Positions 11,447-20,086 of a stretch of 64,000 nucleotides of DNA are shown here, piece by piece. Origin of the DNA: Rhizobium nepotum 39/7. GTDB taxonomy: Bacteria > Pseudomonadota > Alphaproteobacteria > Rhizobiales > Rhizobiaceae. The notes beneath the pieces were generated by a model. It was not told the origin of the DNA, did not search any database, and was given only the letters and a program-made list of their open reading frames with translations. The stretch spans positions 193,928 to 257,927 of the forward strand of contig NZ_JWJH01000012.1 of assembly GCF_000949865.1 (NCBI RefSeq), written 5' to 3'. The translations under genes were made by a program, and so were the position numbers. Position 1 is the first letter of the stretch, and every line of letters begins with the position of its first letter.

Positions 11447-12132
11447 CAACCTTCCCTCAGGAGATATCCGACGCCGCGGACGTTGTAGATCGACACCCCG
11501 GCCGACGCTTCGGTCAGGCGTTTGCGCAGTCTGGAAATATGCGCATCGAGCGCATTGGACTGAATTTCTTCCTCGTAGTTGTAAACCGCCGCCTCAAGTG
11601 TGGAACGAAGCACCGTTCTCTCTTTACGCTTGGCCAGCGCGATGAGAACGACCAATTCACGGCGTGGCAGATCGAGGGCGGCGGCGCCAATGGTAACACT
11701 CATGTGGAGCGGATCGATGACGATCCCTCCGACACATATGGTCTTCTCAACGATGGCGGCGGGGCGGCGCAGGACCGCGCGTAACCGCGCCAGCAACTCC
11801 TCCACCAGAAACGGCTTTCCGAGATAATCGTCCGCGCCGCCGTCAAGACCTTCGATCCGCTCCCTGGGTTCGTTTCGCGCCGTCAGCACGATCACGGGCG
11901 TCAGGACACCGGAGCGCCTGAGCGTGGGGATAAATGTCAGTCCCTCCCCGTCAGGCAAGCGGCGATCGAGAAGGACGGCGTCATACGTGTTCTGAAGCGT
12001 AAGCTCGTAGGCGTCTGCCAGCAGCATCGCATGATCGATAACGATCCCCTGCTTGCCGAGCGTGACACCCAGTGCGGCACCCAGTTCTTTCTCATCCTCG
12101 ACCAGTAGAAGTCTCATGCCGCTCACCGTCAT
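11446..12132 (-). CDS. OmpR-family response regulator
   Basis: 228-aa transcription factor. The receiver domain has the acidic pocket (LLLVEDEKE), the phospho-acceptor Asp in AVLLDRRLPDG, Thr in IVLTARNE and Lys in YLGKPF. The C-terminal winged helix has the typical end VSIYNVRGVGYLLREG. ATG 12132 gives a short MTVSG leader; ATG 12117 would match the standard RR N-terminus. It is transcribed before, and coupled to, the kinase gene. Likely target: the divergent efflux operon beginning at 12290. Confidence 0.94.
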   Translation of the reverse strand: MTVSGMRLLLVEDEKELGAALGVTLGKQGIVIDHAMLLADAYELTLQNTYDAVLLDRRLPDGEGLTFIPTLRRSGVLTPVIVLTARNEPRERIEGLDGGADDYLGKPFLVEELLARLRAVLRRPAAIVEKTICVGGIVIDPLHMSVTIGAAALDLPRRELVVLIALAKRKERTVLRSTLEAAVYNYEEEIQSNALDAHISRLRKRLTEASAGVSIYNVRGVGYLLREG

Positions 12133-12289
12133 TTATTTCCCGCTTCTTTAGCACCAACGTTGCGGCAGGATTACGGAACCGGTCGCAACCAGGTAATGCT
12201 GTTGCAATTGTCGACGCCTAAACAGACAGCCTGAGAGATGAGATCGCCGCGAGCGCTCATCTTCGCATCCGCTCAAAAGGATAGAGGCT

Positions 12290-13447
12290 ATGGCGTTCAA
12301 ATGCGCGACGGGTTTGCTGAAAGCTGGTCTTCTTGCTGGAGGCTGCACGCTGGCATTCATCTATTTCGACCCCGCCGGGGGAACTGTCGATGCGAACGAA
12401 CGTGTGAAGGACGTCGTGGCCTCGGTCCCGACGATTGGAACAAGCAGGCCGCTTGAGCTGACACAGGCCGAGATGATACGGCTCAAACCCACAGCGATGG
12501 TGGAGCGGCTCAGCATTGGCGGCGAGCTTCAGCCGGTCAGCCGTGTCGTGATCCGTGCCCGCGAGGCCGGAAAAATTCTCGAGATGAATGTCAGGGAAGG
12601 ACAGGCGGTGCGGGCGGGCGATGTGCTCGTGCGTTTCGAAACCGAAGAACTGCAATCGACGCTGCTGCAACGACAGAGCGACCGGGATGCGGCCGAGGCC
12701 GAACTGGCGCTGGCAATGCAGGCTCTCGCCCGAACCGAACAGCTTGCCTCGAAGAACATCACATCGGCGGAGCAGCTCGACAAAGCCAAAAGCGACGTCG
12801 TGGTGAAGACGGCGAGGCTCCAGAGCCTTTCGGCGCAGACGGATATCGCCCGCCTTGCGCTTCGCAACGCCGAAATCCGCGCGCCTTTTACTGGCACCGT
12901 CACCCGCCGGCAGGCCGAGGCGGGTTCGCGCGTCAGTGCCGATGGCGAACTTCTCACCCTCGTCGATACAGGTGTGCTGGAGGCGAAGGTTCTCGTTGCC
13001 ACCCGCGATATTCCGCGCGTGGCCCTCGGTCAGACGGCGGAGCTGGAGATTGACGGCCTTGGCGGCCAGATCGTCAGAAGCACCGTCGACCGTATCAGCC
13101 CGGTTGCCGAGGACGGCACGCGCTTCGTCGCCGTCTATCTGCGGCTTGCCAATAACAACGGCCGGCTGTGGGGCGGAATGTTCGCCAGCGGCTCGATCCT
13201 TGTTCGTGAAAAAAACGATGCGCTGGTGGTTCCCGCAATCGCGCTCCGGAAGGACGAGACCGGGTATCATGTCCTCAAGGTGCTGAACGGTCATCTTCGC
13301 CGCCAGACGGTGGCGGTGGGACCGCGCTGGAACGGCGGCAACCTGATTGAGATCGGTGCGGGTCTTGCGGATGGCGAGACGATCCTGGCCGCCCCGCTCC
13401 CCGAATTGCAGCCCGATATGGCCGTGACCGTCGACAAGGCAGGCTGA
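12290..13447 (+). CDS. RND efflux periplasmic adaptor (membrane fusion protein)
   Basis: 385-aa HlyD/AcrA-type adaptor linking the inner-membrane pump to an outer-membrane channel. An N-terminal hydrophobic segment anchors it. A biotinyl-lipoyl-like half reads VVIRAREAGKILEMNVREGQ, followed by an alpha-helical hairpin, the second half (LALRNAEIRAPFTGTVTRRQ) and a beta-barrel domain. The ribosome site AAAGGATAGAGG precedes ATG 12290. One base separates its stop from the pump's ATG, so the two are co-translated. No outer-membrane factor gene lies nearby, so a TolC-type protein encoded elsewhere is probably used. Confidence 0.93.
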   Translation: MAFKCATGLLKAGLLAGGCTLAFIYFDPAGGTVDANERVKDVVASVPTIGTSRPLELTQAEMIRLKPTAMVERLSIGGELQPVSRVVIRAREAGKILEMNVREGQAVRAGDVLVRFETEELQSTLLQRQSDRDAAEAELALAMQALARTEQLASKNITSAEQLDKAKSDVVVKTARLQSLSAQTDIARLALRNAEIRAPFTGTVTRRQAEAGSRVSADGELLTLVDTGVLEAKVLVATRDIPRVALGQTAELEIDGLGGQIVRSTVDRISPVAEDGTRFVAVYLRLANNNGRLWGGMFASGSILVREKNDALVVPAIALRKDETGYHVLKVLNGHLRRQTVAVGPRWNGGNLIEIGAGLADGETILAAPLPELQPDMAVTVDKAG

Positions 13448-13448
13448 A

Positions 13449-16400
13449 ATGTTTCTGACCCGCATATCCGTCACCCACCCCGTTTTCGCCACCATGATGA
13501 TGGTGGCGCTTCTGGTGATGGGTCTTTTCTCGTTGCAGCGGCTGGGGCTGGACCTCTACCCCAATGTCGACATTCCGGTCGTGGTGGTGGTCACCACCTA
13601 TCCCGGCGCGACGCCGGAAACGGTGGAGACGGAATTGACGCGCCCGGTCGAGGATGCGCTGAACGCGATTGGCGGCCTCGACGAGATCACATCGACCTCC
13701 TACGAGGGGCGCTCCGTCGTCATCGCGAAATTCAAGCTCGAAGTTCAGGGCGCGACCGCGGCACAGGACGTGCGGGACAAGATCGCCGCCATCGAGGCCA
13801 ATTTTCCAGACGACGCCAGGAAGCCGGTCATTTCCCGGTTCGATCCCGCCGCCGAACCGATCCTGTCGGTGGCGATCAGTTCGACCTCGCTCGACGTGCC
13901 CACGCTCACCACCCTTGCCGATCAACGGGTACTGCGGCAACTGACGACCGTTGCGGGCGTCGGCCAGGCAACGCTGGTGGGCGCCCGCAAGCGGCAGATC
14001 GATATCACGATCAACGATGTGCGGATGCGCGCGCTCGAGGTTGGCATCAACGAGGTGGTGAACGCGCTGCGCTCCGGCAACAGCAACAGCCCGGCCGGAA
14101 GCCTCATCGATGCCGTCTCCGAACGCACGATCCAGGTGCAGGGTCTTATCGACGAGCCAAAGGCGCTGCTGGAGATGGTCGTCGCAAGACGCGGTGGTGC
14201 TGCCATCTATCTTCGCGACGTCGCCACGCTCTCCGAAGGGGCCGCCGATCCCGAAACCCGCGCCCTCTATAATGGCCAGGCCGCGCTGGCAATCGACATC
14301 GTCAAGGTTCAGGACGCCAACACGGTTCAGGTCGTGGCGGATGTGAGAAAGCATCTGGCACTTCTCAACGCCGAACTTGCCCCGCAAAACGTGCAATTGC
14401 GCATCATTACGGACACGTCCCTACCCATCCTGGAATCCGTCACCCAGGTGCAGACGACGCTGATCGAGGGGGCGGCGCTCGCCGTTGCCATCGTTTTCCT
14501 GTTTCTCAACTCCTGGCGCAGCACGGTCATTACCGGGCTGACATTGCCGATCGCGATCATCGGCACGCTCGCGGTCATCGATGTTCTCGGCTTCACGCTC
14601 AATACGCTCAGCCTGCTGGCGCTGACACTCTCCATCGGCATTCTGGTGGACGACGCCATCGTCGTGCGCGAAAACATCACCCGCCACCTGCACATGGGGA
14701 AATCCCACATCCGCGCCGCACTCGACGGCACGAACGAAATCGGGCTTGCGGTGATCGCGACGACGGCGACCATCGTCGCGGTCTTCCTGCCGGTCGCCTT
14801 TATGGATGGCATCGTCGGCCGGTTTTTCTACGAATTCGGCGTCACCGTTTCCGCCGCCGTGCTGATCTCGCTCTTCGTCGCCTTCACGCTCGATCCGATG
14901 CTGTCGAGCGTCTGGTACGATCCGGATGCCCAACCCGACGCCCGACGCGGGCCGGTCGGCCGGCTGATCGCGCGTTTCGATCGCGGCTTCGAATGGCTGG
15001 CCAACAGGTACCGATATGTGATCGGCTGGACATTGCGCCACCGGCTTGTCACCCTGCTCGTCACATCGGGCATCTTTATCGGCAGCCTGTTCATGGTGCC
15101 GCTGGTCGGTGCGGAATTCGTGCCGAATACGGACGAAGGCCGCTTCCAGATCGACGTCAGGGCACCGGTCGGCTCCTCGCTGGATTACACCACGGCCAAG
15201 GTGCGGCAGGTCGAAAAGGCGCTCAAGGAGTTTCCTGAGGTCGAGACGCTTTATTCCACCGTCAACACCGGAGCCACCGTCGGCAAACACCGCGCCGCCG
15301 TCCTCGTAGGGCTGGTGCCGTTTTCGGCCCGCACCCGGACCCCGGTCACGCTGGCCGATCCAATCCGCAAGCGCCTGTCCGCCATACCCGGTATAGAGAT
15401 CGCGATCCTGCAGAGCGGTCTTGGCGGTGACGAAAGCCCGGTGCAGCTCAGTATCCTTGGCGACGACCGCGCGATCCTCGAAAAAACCGCCGCCGATCTT
15501 GTAGAAGAGATGAAAAATATCCCCGGCCTCGTGGATGTGACGTCGAGCGCCCGGGACTTGACTTCGATCCTTTCGATACGCCTGAAGCGCGAGGCGGCGA
15601 GCGACCTCGGCATCGCCCGATCCGATCTGGCATCAGCACTCCAGCCCCTCGTCGGCGGCGAAGACGTGTCAAAATGGACGGATGCAGACGGCAACAGCTA
15701 CGACATCGTCGTGCGCCTGCCCGGTGAGCGGCGTTCCGATACGACGGCGCTCAGTGAATTGATGGTCGCGACCGGCCGCACGGCATCGAACGGTGCACCT
15801 CTCATGGTGCGTCTCGATCAGGTCGCCGATATCGACACCGTAAAAGCGCCCGCCGAAATCCGCCGCATCGACAATCACCGCGAGGTGCTGGTTTCGGCCA
15901 ATATCGCCGGGCGGTCGCTTGGCGAGGTGACGGACGAGTTGAAGAACCTCACCGACGCCCGCGATCTGCCGGAGGGTTATCGCATCCGCTTCGGCGGCGA
16001 TGCCGAAACCATGCAGGAGACCGTCGGCCACATGGTCACCGCGCTCGTTATGGCGGTCATTTTCATCTACATCGTGCTCGCCTCGCAATTCGGCAGCTTC
16101 CTGCAGCCGCTCGCCATCATGGCGTCGCTGCCGCTGTCGCTTGTCGGCGTCCTTGTCGGGTTGATGGTGGCCGGCAGCACGATCAACATGTTCTCGCTGA
16201 TCGGCTTCATCATGCTGATGGGCCTCGTCACCAAGAACGGCATCCTGCTGGTCGATTTCGCCAATCGGGAAAGGAAGCGCGGGCTGCCGTTGAACGAGGC
16301 GCTGGCAAACGCCGGCATCATCCGCTTCAGGCCGATCATCATGACGACACTTGCGATGATTTTCGGCATGATCCCGCTTGGCATGGCGGTCGGCGGCGGC

Positions 16401-16607
16401 GGGGCGCAGCGCGCGCCGATGGCGCATGCGGTGATCGGCGGCCTCATCAGTTCCACCCTTCTCACGCTGATCGTCGTACCGACGATCCTGTCCTATATCG
16501 ACAGCATCACCCGACGCCTCGCCCGCTTCCTGCCGAAAGCACCGGACGAGGCAGGTGAAGCGGGGCTGGCGGATAGCCCAGCGCAACCTTCCCAGGCTCC
16601 ACACTGA
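13449..16607 (+). CDS. RND-family multidrug efflux pump, HAE1 type
   Basis: 1052-aa proton-driven inner-membrane transporter, full length for HAE1 pumps. It shows the N-terminal helix, a large periplasmic domain (LDLYPNVDIPVVVVVTTYPG), and TM4 with the proton-relay acidic pair (SIGILVDDAIVVREN). A second periplasmic loop and the C-terminal helices (MLMGLVTKNGILLVDFAN) follow. The last part has the expected MGLVTKNGIL repeat-half signature. The substrate is unknown; the adjacent two-component system probably induces it. Confidence 0.95.
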   Translation: MFLTRISVTHPVFATMMMVALLVMGLFSLQRLGLDLYPNVDIPVVVVVTTYPGATPETVETELTRPVEDALNAIGGLDEITSTSYEGRSVVIAKFKLEVQGATAAQDVRDKIAAIEANFPDDARKPVISRFDPAAEPILSVAISSTSLDVPTLTTLADQRVLRQLTTVAGVGQATLVGARKRQIDITINDVRMRALEVGINEVVNALRSGNSNSPAGSLIDAVSERTIQVQGLIDEPKALLEMVVARRGGAAIYLRDVATLSEGAADPETRALYNGQAALAIDIVKVQDANTVQVVADVRKHLALLNAELAPQNVQLRIITDTSLPILESVTQVQTTLIEGAALAVAIVFLFLNSWRSTVITGLTLPIAIIGTLAVIDVLGFTLNTLSLLALTLSIGILVDDAIVVRENITRHLHMGKSHIRAALDGTNEIGLAVIATTATIVAVFLPVAFMDGIVGRFFYEFGVTVSAAVLISLFVAFTLDPMLSSVWYDPDAQPDARRGPVGRLIARFDRGFEWLANRYRYVIGWTLRHRLVTLLVTSGIFIGSLFMVPLVGAEFVPNTDEGRFQIDVRAPVGSSLDYTTAKVRQVEKALKEFPEVETLYSTVNTGATVGKHRAAVLVGLVPFSARTRTPVTLADPIRKRLSAIPGIEIAILQSGLGGDESPVQLSILGDDRAILEKTAADLVEEMKNIPGLVDVTSSARDLTSILSIRLKREAASDLGIARSDLASALQPLVGGEDVSKWTDADGNSYDIVVRLPGERRSDTTALSELMVATGRTASNGAPLMVRLDQVADIDTVKAPAEIRRIDNHREVLVSANIAGRSLGEVTDELKNLTDARDLPEGYRIRFGGDAETMQETVGHMVTALVMAVIFIYIVLASQFGSFLQPLAIMASLPLSLVGVLVGLMVAGSTINMFSLIGFIMLMGLVTKNGILLVDFANRERKRGLPLNEALANAGIIRFRPIIMTTLAMIFGMIPLGMAVGGGGAQRAPMAHAVIGGLISSTLLTLIVVPTILSYIDSITRRLARFLPKAPDEAGEAGLADSPAQPSQAPH

Positions 16608-16664
16608 AGGGTTTGGCTTTTGCGTGAGTTTCGCGGGGATTGCAGAAAAAGCATCGCGGCTTTA

Positions 16665-16772
16665 TCACCTCAGCAAAAGTATGACGGCCGGTCCAGCCAA
16701 CAGCACGGCAAGGACGATAACGGGATGGATATAGCGCACGAGAAGCGCGAAAGCGACACGACGTAAACGCAT
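16665..16772 (-). CDS. Possible 35-aa single-span membrane peptide
   Basis: A short minus-strand frame from ATG 16772 encodes MRLRRVAFALLVRYIHPVIV followed by more hydrophobic residues and a final Arg, i.e. a positively charged start and one transmembrane helix. It sits antisense-oriented just after the RND pump. The ribosome site is weak (CAGG), and no family is recognised. It may be a real small protein or chance. Confidence 0.3.
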   Translation of the reverse strand: MRLRRVAFALLVRYIHPVIVLAVLLAGPAVILLLR

Positions 16773-16876
16773 ATGATTGCACCTGACGAAAATCATCTGG
16801 CAACGTTTAGCATGGCGTATTACGGCAGCATTACAGCTCTTGGCCGGAAATGGCGCTCCAACCCGGCAGGCCGCTG

Positions 16877-17446
16877 TCACTCGCTGGCCGGGGGCTTTCT
16901 TTTGCCCTTCGGGCGGAAGTCGACCAGAAGCGACTTCAGCTCGATTTCGCGAACGCGCCTTGCCGCCTCATCCGGGCGAACCCACTCCATCAGGCGTTCG
17001 CCGCGCTCCTTGAAACTTGTTTCCGTTCCCGTCACCTCGATCTGGAAGACATCGACGATGCAGGGCGCGACATCGCCGTTGTCGAGCATCTTGAGATAGG
17101 TGTAGCGGCCGACCGCATCCTTTCTCACCCGGCCGCGCACGCCGGCCTCTTCCCGCGCCTCAATCGCGGCGGCCTCATGCGGCCGCTTGCGTTTCATCGG
17201 CCAGCCGCGCGGAATGATCCAGCGGCCGCTGATGCGTGAGGTGACGACGAGGATTTCGATATCTTCGCCACCATCAGCATAACGGAAGCACAAGGCGGCA
17301 TATTGCTGCCGGAAAGCATCGGTGAAAAGCTTTTCCGGAACCGCAGCAAGCTGCTGGAGCAATGTCAGGGAACGGGCCGGACGGGCTTTCCGGCTTTTCT
17401 TCGTGGATTTCATATCCGTTGATACTGCTGATTTTCCGGGTTGCAT
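16877..17446 (-). CDS. Nudix hydrolase
   Basis: Predicted pyrophosphohydrolase of nucleotide- or inositol-polyphosphate-type diphosphates. The Nudix motif is visible as GWPMKRKRPHEAAAIEAREE followed by AGV. The Arg normally opening the RE-x-x-EE core is Ile here; related alphaproteobacterial proteins I remember also vary at this place, and the metal-binding Glu residues are kept. The protein is about 189 aa from ATG 17446; ATG 17413 is also in frame. It is divergent from the phosphate uptake genes, and a PHO-box-like repeat lies between them, which suggests a link to phosphate metabolism. Confidence 0.85.
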   Translation of the reverse strand: MQPGKSAVSTDMKSTKKSRKARPARSLTLLQQLAAVPEKLFTDAFRQQYAALCFRYADGGEDIEILVVTSRISGRWIIPRGWPMKRKRPHEAAAIEAREEAGVRGRVRKDAVGRYTYLKMLDNGDVAPCIVDVFQIEVTGTETSFKERGERLMEWVRPDEAARRVREIELKSLLVDFRPKGKRKPPASE

Positions 17447-17463
17447 CAATGCCCCGCGTGCAT

Positions 17464-17482
17464 TTATGACACTTTTATGACA
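17464..17482 (-). promoter_or_regulatory. PHO-box-like direct repeat (candidate PhoB site)
   Basis: On the minus strand the region reads TGTCATAA twice with an 11-bp period, close to the classical PHO box of two CTGTCAT half-sites separated by 4 bp. It lies 45 bp before the DUF47-pit operon and about 18 bp upstream of the chosen Nudix start. From what I recall of Sinorhizobium meliloti, PhoB represses the homologous orfA-pit operon, so a repressing role is likely here. Confidence 0.7.
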
Positions 17483-17526
17483 ATCACCCCCCACAACTGA
17501 TCAAGCGCCATTGAGGGCCAATTCGC

Positions 17527-18171
17527 ATGATGAGCATTTTTCGCAAGCTGATGCCGCGCGAGGACCGTTTCTTCGATATGTTTAGCAAACATTCGGAAAC
17601 CGTCGTCAAAGCCGCCGCAGCTCTGGATCACCTTTTGAGCGGCGTCGACGTCGAGAAGAATTGCGACCTCATCGTCGCGCTGGAACATCAGGCGGACGAC
17701 ATTACCCGCGATGTTCTGCTCGCGGTGCGGCGCAGCTTCATCACCCCCTTCGACCGTGGCGACATCAAGGATCTCATCCAGTCCATGGATGATGCCATCG
17801 ACATGATGCACAAGACCGTCAAGACCATCCGCCTGTTCGAGCAAACGGAATTCGACCCGCTGATGCGGGAGATGGGCCATGAGATCGTGCGCGCCGCAAA
17901 CCTGATTGCCGAAGCCATTCCGCTTCTGGAAAAGGTCGGCACCAATGCGCAGCGCCTGTCTGTCATTGCAGAAGAAGTCACCCGTGTCGAAGGCCACTCC
18001 GACGAACTTTATGACCAGGGCCTGAAAGACCTCTTCCGGCGCCATGGCGCGGCCGGCAATGCCATGGCCTATATGATCGGCAGCGAGATCTACGGCGAAC
18101 TCGAAAAGGTCGTTGACCGCTTCGAGGACGTGGCGAACGAGATCAGCGGCATCGTTATCGAGAACGTCTGA
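17527..18171 (+). CDS. DUF47/PhoU-like Pit accessory protein
   Basis: 214-aa, mostly helical cytoplasmic protein of the DUF47 family, related to PhoU and found next to Pit phosphate transporters, where it is thought to modulate their activity. Signature stretches: LMPREDRFFDMFSKHSE at the start, ALEHQADDITRDVL and RGDIKDLIQSMDDAIDM in the middle. Its TGA overlaps the ATG of pit by one base (TGATG). It corresponds in position and size to orfA of the S. meliloti orfA-pit operon. Confidence 0.93.
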   Translation: MMSIFRKLMPREDRFFDMFSKHSETVVKAAAALDHLLSGVDVEKNCDLIVALEHQADDITRDVLLAVRRSFITPFDRGDIKDLIQSMDDAIDMMHKTVKTIRLFEQTEFDPLMREMGHEIVRAANLIAEAIPLLEKVGTNAQRLSVIAEEVTRVEGHSDELYDQGLKDLFRRHGAAGNAMAYMIGSEIYGELEKVVDRFEDVANEISGIVIENV

Positions 18172-19175
18172 TGGATGTCGCGCTTGCATTGCCGTTGCTT
18201 ATCGGCCTCATAGCCATCGCCCTGTTCTTCGATTTTCTGAACGGTCTCCACGACGCTGCAAACTCCATCGCCACCATCGTCTCCACCCGCGTGTTGCGCC
18301 CGCAATATGCAGTGGCATGGGCGGCCTTCTTCAATTTCATCGCCTTCCTGTTTTTCGGCCTGCATGTGGCCGAAACGCTCGGCACCGGCATCATCGATCC
18401 GGCCATCGTTTCCCCGCAGATCATCTTCGCGGCGCTGATGGGCGCTATCGTCTGGAATATCGTCACCTGGGTTTTTGGCATCCCCTCCAGCTCGTCACAC
18501 GCGCTGATCGGCGGTCTCGTCGGTGCGGGATTTGCAAAGGTTGGTTTCAATTCCATCGTCTGGTCGGGTCTTTTGAAAACCGTGGGCGCAATCTTCATGT
18601 CGCCGGCAATCGGCTTTTTCCTGGCACTGCTGCTGGTGCTTGCCGTTTCCTGGCTGTTCGTGCGCCAGACGCCCTTTGCGGTGGACCGCACTTTCCGCGT
18701 CATGCAGTTCATTTCCGCCTCGCTCTATTCGCTCGGCCATGGCGGCAATGACGCACAGAAGACCATGGGCATCATCGCCGTGCTGCTCTTCAGCCAGGGG
18801 CATCTGGGAGAGAGCTTCTACGTGCCATTCTGGGTCGTCATCTCGTGCCAGTCGGCCATGGCACTCGGCACGCTGTTCGGCGGCTGGCGGATCGTGCACA
18901 CCATGGGCTCGAAAATCACCAGATTGAACCCGATGCAGGGTTTCTGCGCCGAAACCGGCGGTGCGCTGACCCTGTTCGGCGCGACATGGCTCGGCATTCC
19001 GGTATCGACCACCCATACGATCACGGGCGCCATCATCGGCGTCGGTGCCGCCCGTCGCGTATCAGCAGTGCGCTGGGGCCTTGCCGGCAACATCGTCATC
19101 GCATGGGTCGTGACCATGCCGGCCGCCGCCCTCATCTCCGCAGCCGTCTATGGGCTGACGTCGCTGTTCGGCTGA
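18171..19175 (+). CDS. pit: Inorganic phosphate transporter, PiT family
   Basis: 334-aa inner-membrane low-affinity phosphate (metal phosphate) symporter. Multiple transmembrane segments are present. The PiT duplicated signatures are clear: DFLNGLHDAANSIATIVSTR near the N-terminus and GHGGNDAQKTMGIIA in the second half, plus GIPSSSSHALIGGLVGAG and GIPVSTTHTITGAIIGVG. It is co-translated with the DUF47 partner. The PHO-box-like repeat upstream suggests expression when phosphate is plentiful. Confidence 0.95.
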   Translation: MDVALALPLLIGLIAIALFFDFLNGLHDAANSIATIVSTRVLRPQYAVAWAAFFNFIAFLFFGLHVAETLGTGIIDPAIVSPQIIFAALMGAIVWNIVTWVFGIPSSSSHALIGGLVGAGFAKVGFNSIVWSGLLKTVGAIFMSPAIGFFLALLLVLAVSWLFVRQTPFAVDRTFRVMQFISASLYSLGHGGNDAQKTMGIIAVLLFSQGHLGESFYVPFWVVISCQSAMALGTLFGGWRIVHTMGSKITRLNPMQGFCAETGGALTLFGATWLGIPVSTTHTITGAIIGVGAARRVSAVRWGLAGNIVIAWVVTMPAAALISAAVYGLTSLFG

Positions 19176-19274
19176 CACGCTGATCTCGCCGGATTTGTCA
19201 GTGCTCCCGGAACAAAAGCCACCCTGCGGCTGTTTGATCCGGGAGACCACTGGCGACGAAGCGGATCGCAGATC

Positions 19275-20066
19275 ATGGCAAGGCAGGTTTTCTGGAAGGG
19301 GTATCTGAAGCTGTCGCTGGTGACGGCCTCCGTTTCGCTGACGCCCGCCACCACTGAAAGCAATAAATACCGCTTCCACATTCTCAACCGAAAAACCGGC
19401 AATCGCGTCGAAAGCCGCTATGTCGACAGCGTCACCCACAAGCCGGTGAATGCCAAAAATCAGGTGAAGGGTTTTCCCCGCGCTGAGGATGATTATGTGC
19501 TGCTGGAAGACGACGAGATCGATGCGGTGGCGCTGGAAAGCACCCGCACCATCGACATCAAGACTTTCGTTCCCGCCGGTTCGATCGACTGGATCTGGTA
19601 CGACCGTCCGCATTTTCTGCGCCCGGAGGACAAGATCGGCACGGAAGCCTTCAGCGTCATTCGCGAAGCCATGACGGCGAACGGCGTTTTCGGCATCGCC
19701 CGACTGGTGATTTACCGCCGCGAACGGGCGGTTCTGCTGGAACCTTCCGGCAAGGGCATCATCCTGTGGACGCTGCATTATGGCGAGGAGGTGCGCGAAA
19801 GCATCGATGCGCTGGACCCCAGGATGAAAATAGAAAAGCCGCTGCTGGAAGCCATGGAAAAACGCATCGGCAAACAGGTGATGGGATGGAAACCGGCTCT
19901 GGTACAGGACCCGATCCAGAAAAAGATCAGCGCCCTGCTGAAAACCAAGAGCAAGGCCGCGCCTTCCTCCGAAAAGAAAACCGGCACGAAGGCGCGCACA
20001 GGCGGCAACGTCATCAACATCATGGATGCCCTGAAGAAAAGCCTTGCCGCAGACAAAAGACGCTGA
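19275..20066 (+). CDS. Ku protein (non-homologous end joining), copy 1
   Basis: Bacterial Ku forms a homodimeric ring on double-strand DNA ends and recruits LigD. The 263-aa protein starts ARQVFWKGYLKLSLVTASVS, the usual Ku N-terminus, and carries the Ku core (NRKTGNRVESRYVDS, IDIKTFVPAGSIDWIWYDRP) followed by a Lys-rich C-terminal tail (KTKSKAAPSSEKKTGTKART) thought to bind DNA and ligase. It is convergent with ligD; the stops are 5 bp apart and share one hairpin. A second Ku is encoded at 22567-23397. Confidence 0.94.
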   Translation: MARQVFWKGYLKLSLVTASVSLTPATTESNKYRFHILNRKTGNRVESRYVDSVTHKPVNAKNQVKGFPRAEDDYVLLEDDEIDAVALESTRTIDIKTFVPAGSIDWIWYDRPHFLRPEDKIGTEAFSVIREAMTANGVFGIARLVIYRRERAVLLEPSGKGIILWTLHYGEEVRESIDALDPRMKIEKPLLEAMEKRIGKQVMGWKPALVQDPIQKKISALLKTKSKAAPSSEKKTGTKARTGGNVINIMDALKKSLAADKRR

Positions 20067-20086
20067 AGGTTCAGCGCGCCTTTTTT
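20061..20086. terminator. Hairpin terminator covering the ku and ligD stop codons
   Basis: CGCTGAA (20061-20067) pairs with TTCAGCG (20070-20076) and is followed by a T6 run at 20081-20086. The TGA of ku and the complement of the ligD TGA both lie in the stem. It should stop plus-strand transcription; the minus-strand direction lacks an equivalent T-run. Confidence 0.7.
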
